From Lates calcarifer (Eukaryota > Chordata > Actinopteri > Centropomidae): DNA of 64,000 nt. Positions 11,341 through 19,842 of this stretch are shown here, piece by piece. Each line of letters begins with the position of its first letter. Within the stretch, counting starts at the first letter, position 1. The stretch is taken from the NCBI RefSeq assembly GCF_001640805.2, contig NC_066851.1, positions 22,462,127 through 22,526,126 of the forward strand, given 5' to 3'. The notes beneath the pieces were generated by a model that was not told the origin of the DNA, did not search any database, and worked only from the letters and a program-made list of their open reading frames with translations. The position numbers were made by a program, and so were the translations under genes.

Positions 11341-11695
11341 TTTTTCTACAATTCAGAGGGAAATAATGAAATATTAAATAAAATAGTAATAATTTTGGGT
11401 AGAAATACATAGTGGTTGTCTGTATCAATATAGAAAGCTGCTTTGCCTTGGATTTATTAAGAAATATAGTAAATAATATAAAATATATGGTAAAAAAGTG
11501 AACATAGAATAACATATATGTATATTTTACTAACATATTTAAGTGTTATCGTTATGCCTAGTTGTATTAAATTTTAAATAATATAATTTATATGCGAATG
11601 AAATGAAATATGATATAATATGAATGTATGTATAATACAGAACTTCAAATTTATAGAATTACTTGTACTTCTTTCTATACTGCTAAATGTCAGAA
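11340..11695. other. AT-rich spacer between bag5 and coa8 promoters
   Basis: About 350 bases almost devoid of CpG, rich in ATATAA and AATATA strings, between two CpG-rich patches. No gene is seen; the open frames here are chance readings of AT-rich DNA. Confidence 0.6.
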
Positions 11696-11699
11696 ATCT

Positions 11700-11921
11700 C
11701 CCCGCCCGACCGGTTAAATCCGGGGTGGTAGTGGTGTAATTTTCGAACGCATCATTTCCTCGCTGCCGGATCACGTGACAGGATGGCGTGTTGTTATGCA
11801 CAGAAGGACGTGAACTCTGAGAGCTGCTGCAGTGTGGACCGACATTAACAGCAGCGTGCTCGGTTCCGTACGGGTTAATAATAACTCTGTTTAAGACGCG
11901 GTTTAGTGTCGGTTAATTAAA
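11700..11921 (+). promoter_or_regulatory. coa8: coa8 promoter and 5' leader
   Basis: CpG-rich stretch directly upstream of the coa8 start. It contains the palindromic E-box TCACGTGA at 11771-11778 (USF/MiT-family type) followed by GATGGCG (YY1-like) at 11782. An upstream ORF of 21 codons runs from ATG 11783 to TAA 11848; whether it is transcribed depends on the start site. The main ATG at 11922 has a good context (AAAATGG). Confidence 0.55.
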
Positions 11922-12080
11922 ATGGCTTCCCGCCCAGCTGCAGCAGCGGTGGCCTGTTTAACATGGAGGAGCCTCGGTCCTGTCGCCCTCCACGCTCCTC
12001 TGCGCCCTCACACCTTATCAGCAGCGAACAGTCGGCTCTGCAGCTCCAAACAGGCAACACAGCAGGACAAAACACCAAAG
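11922..12080 (+). CDS. coa8: coa8 exon 1 (presequence)
   Basis: 53 codons ending ...DKTPK with donor AAAG|GTTTGT, phase 0. It encodes the Ala/Arg-rich mitochondrial targeting region. Beyond the donor the frame reads VCELNLNSN..., which is not COA8-like. Confidence 0.92.
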
Positions 12081-15000
12081 GTTTGTGAACTAAATCTAAA
12101 TTCTAACACACACACGGTCACAGATATTACACACCTCTGCACTGACAGCCTGTTGATGTTTTCTGGGACCAGCAAACATACGTGCTGGTCTGGTTTCCAT
12201 GTTTTCATTTAATATGCAGAAGTAGAGGACGCACGGCGTAAAATTATTCATTAAAAGTTAAAGCTTACAGAAAGTAATCAGACCCCTTCATTTCTCGCAC
12301 GCTTTATATCGTTGTAGATTTCATTTTAAATTATTAAAACCGCAATATTCTGCTCATTAATCTACACTTAATAACCGATAATGACAAAGTGGCACCTGTG
12401 GCACCTGGATTTCTTGGACATAGGTTAGAAAGGCACACACCTGTGCAGATAAGGTCCCATTAGTTCACCCTGTATGTCAGATCAAAAACCAGGAAGTCCA
12501 TGCAAATCTCTGTGGACCTCCACAGCAAAACTGTTACGAGGATAAGGATATAAAAACATAGAGAACAGTGGCCTCAATAATTGTGAGATGGAAGAAGTGT
12601 TAACTCTTCCTAGTGTTGGCTTTTAGGCCAGACCACAGGTTTGTTAAACAAAAGTTAAAGGAGGTGAAAGACTTCTTCTATCCAAACACTATGAATCTGA
12701 ATGAACCAGATTTTAACAGTTGAATCTACCTTTTCTCTGGTCTCTGAGTCCTGGATCGTGTCCGGTTCCTCGCTGCTCTTCTCATCCTGAAGTCTGGTTA
12801 GAAGTGATAAGCAGTCTCCTTTTTAAACCCATGTGACGTCTGTCTGTGTTTGTGTGTGCAAACGTTTACTGTTTACTCACCTATTTAAATTCAGCTTTTC
12901 CTCTGCACTGACAGAGTTTTGTAGAGAGGCTTCCTGCTCTTCAGTCTTACACCTCACCTTAACATTTATTGGCTTTAAACAGATTTTGTGGAGAAAAAGA
13001 AACAACCACAGGATGAAAATGCAAATTAAAAAAGCCTTTGTTTGATGGATCTTGCAAGAAAATGTGATAATATCCCACTATAATTCTCATAAGTATCAAA
13101 AGGTCTCACAGTATTTTTCTGTTGTTTTTCATGTGTAGAGATCTTCCTTCAGACCAGCAGCCAGCTCCACACATGACTGGATCGGTCCACCAAACCCTCT
13201 GTCCAACCTGCGGCCGATCGTTTACCACGTCCCCGAGAACGAATCAGAGCTGGAGAAGCGGCTCAGACACCTGAGGCAGGAGACGGAGGACTGGAACCAC
13301 GACTTCTGGACTAAACAGAACATCACTTTCAGCAAGGTCAGAAAATAAATAATGAGAGTGCTTTTAAATGTGCTGTTAATTATCTTTCTCAATCCTTTTT
13401 ATTGAGAAAATTCTGCTGCACAGAGTGAATTAACCAGGAGCCAAGGTGACCTCTTTACATTAGCCTGTAATCAAAGCCTGTATAATGTCAGGGTGTCCCC
13501 TGCCTGCTGAGCTGTGTGTAAGTTCTTATTGTCACCAGTAGAGGGCAGCATTGCACAACTTCTACTGAATTTGTCGCCACAAAACAAAATCATTTGGTGA
13601 TTCTGCTCCTTATGCAAACAATTATTTTTAAAACGTAGTAATCATTAAATACCATAAGTTTGGCATTATTTAACACAGAGGATACTTTTATTTTGTGAAT
13701 GTGTTCATTCAAGTTTTGTGTTGATGTAATCATGAGAAAATGTATATTAAACCTGATCCTATGTATTTTATATCAGAGGGGTTTGGTCTGCGCAGCCTAA
13801 ACACCCACAAAATAAAGTTTGTGCTGTTGTCAGAAAGTTTATTTGCTAGAATCTCTATCGATTTAATACTGGTCTGATGCACTTGTTTAAAATTAAATAA
13901 TTTACATTACTGTAGGCTCTCTGGGTAAGTTCAGTGCTGTATTTACACCCTTATCCTGAAGACTGAGAGAAAAGAATATCAAATCATGTTGAGTAAATAT
14001 TTATAATATGATCTTTGTGTATTGATTTGTTATATAATTTTAGTTTTGACCTGTTTAAACTCACATTTTTGTTGAATTTATTTAGTTTTTGGATCGTTGT
14101 GGATTTACTTATTGATTTATTGTTGGATTTTTGTTTGTGTGTGTGTGTGTATTTTTTTTAAGATCACATATTTTTATTCTCTCTGCAGGAAAAAGAAGCT
14201 TTCATCATGTCACAGCTAAAGGCAAAAGGTTTGACTGTGCGTGATGAGCAAGGTGAGGACGTCTAGACTTTTCTACATATTTTATTCTGTTTACAAGTTG
14301 AGATGCTTTTGAATACTAAACACTCTCCTGCCTTATGAAGAAAAGAAGATTAGATTCATAAATAGAATAAAACTCATGCATAATGTGCCTCTGCTTCAAG
14401 AATTTCTTCAAAAATTCAACATCTATGAGCAAGTTTTGTTTGTTAGGCTATTTTAGAAAGGACGCCTGCTGAGACGACTGATAAATATTCAAAAGCAGAG
14501 TAAACAGAAGTGTGTTTTTACAGCCGTGGATTTAAAAATGAAAATTATCTTAATGAGAGAATAATATCGTCTGCTGCGTCTCCTCTCTCTCCCACTCAGG
14601 ACGCCGGCGGTCCCTGAACAGCGAAGAGATGGCCATGTTTTACAAAAGCTTCCTGGACAAAAACAGAACGCGTCATGCAAATTACAACAAGTGAGTGAGT
14701 TGTTTTTGCAGCCGAGCGTCTCCCACAGCGCCAGCTTGGCGGGTGGGTGGTTTGGGGGCCGGTGCGTCTCCCACCACGGGAGCTGTGGGGCTTTAGCTGA
14801 CAGTGTTATATTTACCAGCCCACCTTGTGTACAGAAAACAACGCTGGCACTGAGGAGCTCTCTGTGAATTAGAATTGCAAAGCGGCTGACTTGTTTCTAG
14901 GTTAGAGAGTCCTGCGTGAAGGAAGAGAAGTTTTCTGCCCACACACATCACCTTTTTTCTGTGTGTGGGTTTTAAACGCTTTAAAAAACTTTGGTTTCCA

Positions 15001-15821
15001 TGACTGTGTCCTTTTTATTTACTTAGTTTCTTTATAGTGAGCTTCCAAAACAGCAAATCTATATTGCATTGAGTTTTACAATGAAATCCTGTATCTGCAT
15101 TCACTCCCATTGTTCATGTTCATATATTTAATGTGACTATAAGCATATGATTTTAAAGGTCCAGTGTGTAACATTTACAGGGATCTATTGACAGAAATGG
15201 ATCTAATATTAAGAAACATGTTTTTATTCATGTGTCATCACCTAAAATATCATAACACATAATCATCATTGTGTTTCTGTTTGATGAAAATGAACAGTTT
15301 ATATCTACACAGGGAGTGGGTCCTCTACTGTGGAGTCTGCCATGTTTCTACGGTAGCCCAGAATGGACAAACTGAACCAAACAGTGGCTCTGTACAGGGG
15401 CTTTAGTGTTTTTATATTGACACAATGTCAGCCATTGCCTATAGCTAACAGATTAACAAGTAAATACAATATTTGAATATATAGTGTTTCCTCTAGAGTG
15501 GCTGTTGTGGGTTGGCGTGGTTGTATAATTAATAACAATCATCAAACTTGCAGGAGAGGACTGGGGTCATAGATGCCACTAAATCCTACACACTGCTCCT
15601 TTAAATCATTATTCAGTATAAAACCAAAGCCAGTCATTTAGTCTAACATCAAAGAGTTTACATCCTCTAATTCTTTCATTTCCTTCCTTTTCTTATCCAG
15701 GGAATGGTACCGACGAAACTTCACCATCACCTTGCTCATGGCCCGAGTCGCCCTAAACAACATGTGGAGGACTGTTACTGTGAGAAACAGCAGAAAGAAA
15801 AACAACACTCCTAACACCTGA
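11922..15821 (+). CDS. coa8: COA8 (APOPT1), mitochondrial cytochrome c oxidase assembly factor 8
   Basis: COA8 is a mitochondrial matrix/inner-membrane protein needed for cytochrome c oxidase (complex IV) assembly and its protection under oxidative stress; loss in human causes complex IV deficiency. Five exons (11922-12080, 13139-13336, 14189-14252, 14600-14690, 15701-15821) join in frame to 210 residues, similar to human. Residues 1-45 are Ala/Arg/Ser/Leu-rich with almost no acid, a mitochondrial presequence. The conserved core runs HDWIGPP, NLRP, PENES, LRQET.W, FW..QN.TFSKEKE.F, EEMA.FYK.FL.KN and W..RNF.IT, all as in human COA8. The C-terminus is basic (RKKNN). All introns are GT-AG. Gene order bag5-coa8-klc1 matches mammals. 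Confidence 0.95.
12265..12637 (+). mobile_element. Truncated Tc1/mariner element in coa8 intron 1
   Basis: Starts with AGAAAGTAATCAGACCCCTT, the typical terminal sequence of teleost Tc1-like transposons, then shows the conserved leader (AAGGCACACACCTGTG, ATAAGGTCCCATTAG) and the decayed beginning of a transposase frame (ACAGTGGCCTC..AT, ATGGAAGAAGT, CTCTTCCTAG). It stops abruptly near 12637 and has no intact frame. Confidence 0.8.
13139..13336 (+). CDS. coa8: coa8 exon 2 (conserved core)
   Basis: Acceptor ATGTGTAG|AGATCT, donor AGCAAG|GTCAGA; 66 codons, phase 0 at both ends. Encodes HDWIGPPNPLSNLRPI and LRHLRQETEDWNHDFW, the most conserved COA8 segment. Confidence 0.95.
13337..14188 (+). other. 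coa8: coa8 intron 2
   Basis: AT-rich 852-base intron with a short GT run near 14136-14150. No repeat family or gene recognised. Confidence 0.8.
14189..14252 (+). CDS. coa8: coa8 exon 3
   Basis: Acceptor CTCTGCAG|GAAAAA, donor GAGCAAG|GTGAGG. It encodes EKEAFIMSQLKAKGLTVRDE plus Q and ends in phase 1, completing the FSKEKE.F motif. Confidence 0.93.
14600..14690 (+). CDS. coa8: coa8 exon 4
   Basis: Acceptor CCACTCAG|GACGCC, donor ACAACAA|GTGAGT. It encodes the SLNSEEMAMFYKSFLDKN segment and ends in phase 2 (AA|G). Confidence 0.94.
14691..15700 (+). other. coa8: coa8 intron 4
   Basis: 1,010-base intron, nearly half occupied by the inverted-repeat element at 15152-15608. Nothing else recognised. 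Confidence 0.8.
15152..15608. mobile_element. MITE-like element with GGTCCAGTGTGTA termini
   Basis: The left end TTTAAAGGTCCAGTGTGTAA and right end CCTACACACTGCTCCTTTAA are imperfect inverted repeats of about 25 bases. It is about 450 bases, non-coding, and of a type common in percomorph introns (TACACACTGGACCTTT ends). Confidence 0.8.
15701..15821 (+). CDS. coa8: coa8 exon 5 (C-terminus)
   Basis: Acceptor CTTATCCAG|GGAATGG; encodes EWYRRNFTITLLMARVALNN and MWRTVTVRNSRKKNNTPNT, then TGA at 15819-15821. The W..RNF motif matches human COA8. The basic tail is probably matrix-facing. Confidence 0.95.
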
Positions 15822-15826
15822 TTATA

Positions 15827-15832
15827 AATAAA
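15827..15832 (+). terminator. coa8: coa8 poly(A) signal AATAAA
   Basis: Perfect AATAAA five bases after the coa8 TGA, followed by T- and GT-rich sequence (GTTTGTGTTTGTTTTT) at 15854-15872, a typical downstream element. This would give a 3' UTR of only about 30 bases. Confidence 0.65.
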
Positions 15833-15944
15833 CTATTTATCCTCTTTCATATCAAGTGTTTGTGTTTGTTTTTAGAGCATTTTAATGTTCTTTAATTTTT
15901 CCCTTGTATTTTAATTTGCCCAAGAATTATAGAACTACCACATG

Positions 15945-16255
15945 TATCTCATTGTCATATCTCAAAAAGACCTTGAGGGAATTTCTTCTAATTTGGTACA
16001 AATATTCACTTGGGCTTGAAGAGGAAGTGATTAGAGTTTGGTGGTCAAAGGTCAAAGGTCACGGTCACTGTGACCTCACAAAACACGTATTTGGCCTCCT
16101 GAACGTGATATCTCTGCAATGCTGCAAGAGAATCCTGTCAAATTTGGCACAAACGACCTCTTGGACCCGATGAACTGATTTAAATTTGGTGGTCAAACGT
16201 CAAAGTCACTGAGACCTTTTGGGCCATAACTCAAGAATTCACAAACTAATTAACT
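15945..16255. repeat. Tandem pair of a teleost repeat (GGTCAAAGGTCACGGTCACT type)
   Basis: Two diverged units: the first has AATTTCTTCTAATTTGGTAC, TTGGTGGTCAAAGGTC and GTGACCTCACAAAACACGTA; the second repeats AAATTTGGCACAAACG, TTGGTGGTCAAACGTC and GGGCCATAACTCAAGAATTC. Such units are common in percomorph genomes, often in tandem. Confidence 0.75.
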
Positions 16256-17344
16256 GGACTGATTGGTGAAGGCGGTAATTCTACTTTTGTTTCTGATGTG
16301 TGGTTGATTCAGTCAGTTCCCTCAGGTCCATAAATATATTTTCACTGCTCACTTGGAGACAAGATGAACTGTTGAGTTGATTTATTCAGTCTCTACGTCT
16401 GTCTAATTACTCTGAAAAATAGTTTTAATCTCAGGGAGCTTCCCATCAAGCAGGGCGTTCACCAGAAACATCAGTTAAATAAATGGATCTATTAAGTCTG
16501 TTCACACCTGCATGCACTTCACTACCACAATGGCTCAGACAGAGATTTTCTACATTTTTAAGGATGAGTTGTGGCGATTCGTAGAGGTGCCTGAACATGC
16601 TTATATGGTGAGATCAAGAGACTGAAACAAAGACGAGTGCAGAGGCTAATGTAGATAAATGGATACTTGAACTTCAACCAAAAGTAATTTCATGTGGCTG
16701 CATTGTATTCTGCTCCACTGAGGCAAACTGCCTCTTCTGCAACAGATTCCTCTGGTTTGATTGCAGCTCATTCACTGATGCAACATTTTCATCACAGTTT
16801 GAAAGGAACTTTCACCAAGTTAGGAGTAAGTTTGTTACCAAAAAGCATTTTTTAACTTTAAATCTACTGGTATATGTGCAAGGCCACAAGAATCTTTGCT
16901 GTCATCTCACCACAGTTACATTTACGGTTTTTTACAGGACAAGGCTGCATATGATGACATAAAATTACATTTCCCCGGGTGAAGAAATATGTAACAAGAA
17001 GGGCAATACAGTAAAATAAAATGAAGGATACATTTGCATATTCTTCAAGAAGAAATGATAAAAGGATATAATATTCTTCAAATATTCTTTACAGAATTAT
17101 TTAAAGGGTTGTATTAATATTTTCCAGTTTAAGAAACTGTACAAAGAAAGCGGCTTTTTGGTCATTGAATGTGCAGTGAAGAAAAGATTAATTTCTTATG
17201 AACCATTAGCCATAAATAGTGATAAATAATTAGAGGTTCTACATTTCCATAAAGTCTGCAGCTGTAAATGTTAATAATAAGTTTATAAATAATTTGAGCA
17301 GTCCTTTTCCATAGTCCATTTTAGAGGTCTCTCTAATTAATTCA

Positions 17345-17650
17345 TTTCTTTTATATAGGCGCCAAATCACAACACAAGTTATATCAAGGCACTTTTCATA
17401 TAGAGCAGGTCCTAGACTGTACCCTTTATATTATAATATTTACAAAGAGTCCAACAGTTTCCACCATGAGCAAGCACTAGGCGAAAAGTGGCCAGGAAAA
17501 ATGTCCTTTTAAGAGGCAGAAACCTGGATCGGAACCTGACTCAGGGTCAGTGGCCATATGCCTCGACCGGTCGGGTTGATACCTACAAACCTTCTGTAAT
17601 TGGTGCCTTATCTGAGAGTTTGTACCTAATAAACTGGCCACTGAGTGTAG
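17345..17650. mobile_element. Teleost interspersed repeats next to the klc1 promoter
   Basis: 17345-17580 matches a repeat I recognise from fish genomes (GCGCCAAATCACAACACAAG, GCACTTTTCATATAGAGCAG, GGCAGAAACCTGGATCGGAA). It runs directly into a DNA-element terminus (GTACCTAATAAACTGGCCAC, 17622-17641) related to that at 6521. Confidence 0.7.
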
Positions 17651-17715
17651 CACAAGAAACACAAAATAAATTTCTTATCTCTTATTATTGCTTTTTGTTT
17701 TGTTTTTTTGCATTA

Positions 17716-17734
17716 AATAAATAAATAAATAAAT
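17716..17734. repeat. (AAAT)n tract
   Basis: About five AAAT units just upstream of the klc1 CpG-rich promoter. Confidence 0.8.
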
Positions 17735-17754
17735 CTGGCTGCTCAACTCGCGCC

Positions 17755-17860
17755 ACAGCTTCCCCTTTAATCCGGGCAGGGGTGACATCATTACCGAGGA
17801 GAGGAGGAGGGGGGCACCGGGTAACGCCATTTTCACGCACCGCGCAGTCAGTCAGTCATC
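17755..17860 (+). promoter_or_regulatory. klc1: klc1 promoter
   Basis: TATA-less, CpG-rich sequence with a CRE-like TGACATCA at 17783-17790, purine-rich GAGGAGAGGAGGAGGGGGGC at 17797-17816 and a YY1-type CGCCATTTT at 17825-17833. It precedes the long 5' UTR exon. Confidence 0.55.
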
Positions 17861-18297
17861 CAGCCAGCGGACCAGCGAGCTGTCATCTTCATGGGCGACT
17901 AGTCAGCTGGTTTATTTAGCCCCCATGAAGCCGCTCTCGGGTTAGTTTCACGGAGCTGTTCCTGCCATGGAGCCACACGGGGACCGGCTTCTGTCGAATG
18001 GCTCAGACTAAAGCCAGTGTTTGACAGTTAGGCGGTTAGCTATGTAGCTAGCTGGTCATCATTAACGGCGGTTGATGCGGTGAAACGAGCCCCAGTCGGC
18101 GAAACGTAAACCACCGGGCAGTCTGGGAATTCTGTCGTATAACTTGCGTGTTTTTTCCTCCATAATTATCGGCAAACGTTGTCGGCCGAAGGAACGACAC
18201 CTCCATCCGAGAAAAGGCGTGATTTAAAAGGGGAGAAGGGGCGAGGAAAAGCAGCGTTACAGTCCAGCTACATTGGCAACGGATGTCCTAGAGAACG
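17840..18297 (+). other. klc1: klc1 exon 1 (non-coding leader)
   Basis: CpG-rich segment ending in a consensus donor GAGAACG|GTAAGA at 18297/18298. Its start is inferred. It contains five short ORFs, each closed within the exon: 17891-17902, 17925-17945, 17967-18011, 18075-18083 and 18283-18291. The downstream acceptor at 25823 lies one base before the coding ATG, so no coding sequence is in this exon. Confidence 0.6.
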
Positions 18298-19289
18298 GTA
18301 AGAATGGCTCCGTGTATTTCTTGGAATGGTCTCATTAGCTCATTAACCACTTCCAGAATTTTTTTATGTTGTGTTAAGCTTTTCTGAAAGTGACATTCAG
18401 CCAGACCACAAGCATTTGAGTCATTGTATAATTTAGACACCCGTGTTGTTATGAATTACCCCCGTTTTCCCTTTCTCTGTGTGGTCGGTGTTTACGTTAA
18501 TTGCAGGAATTAGACGCTAGAAGCGCATTAACTGTCACCGGAATGCTAGCGCGCAGTTAGCACCCGTGCTCGGTCCGTGTGACAGGGAAGTATCGGCCGA
18601 CTGGTTCTTCAGGTTAATCCGTTTGTAAAGAGAGATAGCTGGGACGAAGCAGCAGGAACTACGGTGGTATGGACACGGTTGAAACACTCCTGTCAACCCC
18701 GGTGGAAAGATGCACTTGTTTCAAAGCACTGCAGCAAAAGTCTTGATGCTGAATGTTGTCATGTGATAGTTATTTAGCTCTGTCCTTTTCATTGATATTC
18801 AGAGCGGGCTGAGGGCTGTGAAAGCTGCCTGTGTTTGAGGAGACAGCTTCAGAGGGACAGTGGATCCCAGTGTGGGTCTCACAGCTGGGGAAAACCAGAA
18901 GAAAGACTGAGAGGTGTCTGTGGATAATTTTTGACATTTTAGGACACGCACATGCAAACACACAATCTGGTCTGTTGGGTCTGCACTGCTTGACAGCCCA
19001 TGAAATCTCAGAAACACACACACACAGGTATTCCTGGGAGTTTTATTTGCCCTGCCCTGCAGTATTTAATGTTTAATCCACCCTAAAGGAGTACTCATGA
19101 CAACCTGCAGGGCTCCACCTCCACCCCCCAGGCTAACACCCCTCTGCTCCCTCAGGACAGCTTGTTGTTGGCTCAGAGATCCCAAAGGTCTGTGTGTGTC
19201 GACCTTCTTGCTTCTGGTGGGAAATGGTAATTATGTATTGTCGCAGCAGGTTTTGTTGTAATACTGAAGGTCAGCTTCAGAAGCACCAA

Positions 19290-19550
19290 ATGCATCTAAC
19301 AACTATTTTTATTCTTGATTAATCTGTCAATTCTTTTAAAGGTAATCATTGGGTCTATAAAATGTCAGATAAAACTGATAAACAAGTTCCCACAGGTCAA
19401 AGTGACGTCTGAAAATGGCGTGTTTTCTCCTTCCAACAGAGCAGATCCCAAACATATTCAGTTTACAGTCATATAAGATAAAGAAAAGCAGGAAATCTTC
19501 ATTTTTGAGATTAAAAATGACCTCTATGAACGCTTAATTATCTGCAGATA
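19290..19550. mobile_element. GCTGCAACTAA-type fish repeat
   Basis: Recognised by GTCTATAAAATGTCAGATAA, CATATTCAGTTTACAGTCAT and a TTGATTAATCTGTCAATTCT start; the usual internal order is kept. Confidence 0.7.
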
Positions 19551-19611
19551 TTCTTGTAAAATCTTCTTTCTTGCTTTGGTCAGATTAACAAGCAAAGAAA
19601 GATTTCACAGG

Positions 19612-19842
19612 TGAGAGAGGGCTGCAAGTAATTATTGATTAATCTACTAAATAATTAGTCCCCAAAGTTCATCGTGACATTTTAAAATATCTTGTCTTAT
19701 CCATCCAACAGTCCAGAATATTCAGATTTTAGCTCAAAGTTTTGCAAATTTAAGAAAATAGAGAAGGCCATGTCTCACAATTATTATTTTTTCACTAATT
19801 GTACGATTAATTGGTGATGAAAATAGTCATTAGTTGCAACTC
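19612..19842. mobile_element. GCTGCAACTAA-type fish repeat with inverted ends
   Basis: Begins GGGCTGCAAGTAATTATTGA and ends GAAAATAGTCATTAGTTGCA; the two ends are imperfect inverted repeats, which marks this as a full small element. Confidence 0.75.

Larger units (their letters stand above)
15833..17750. other. coa8-klc1 intergenic region
   Basis: No gene seen. Contains two interspersed repeats (15945-16255 and 17345-17650) and AT-rich unique sequence between. Confidence 0.75.
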
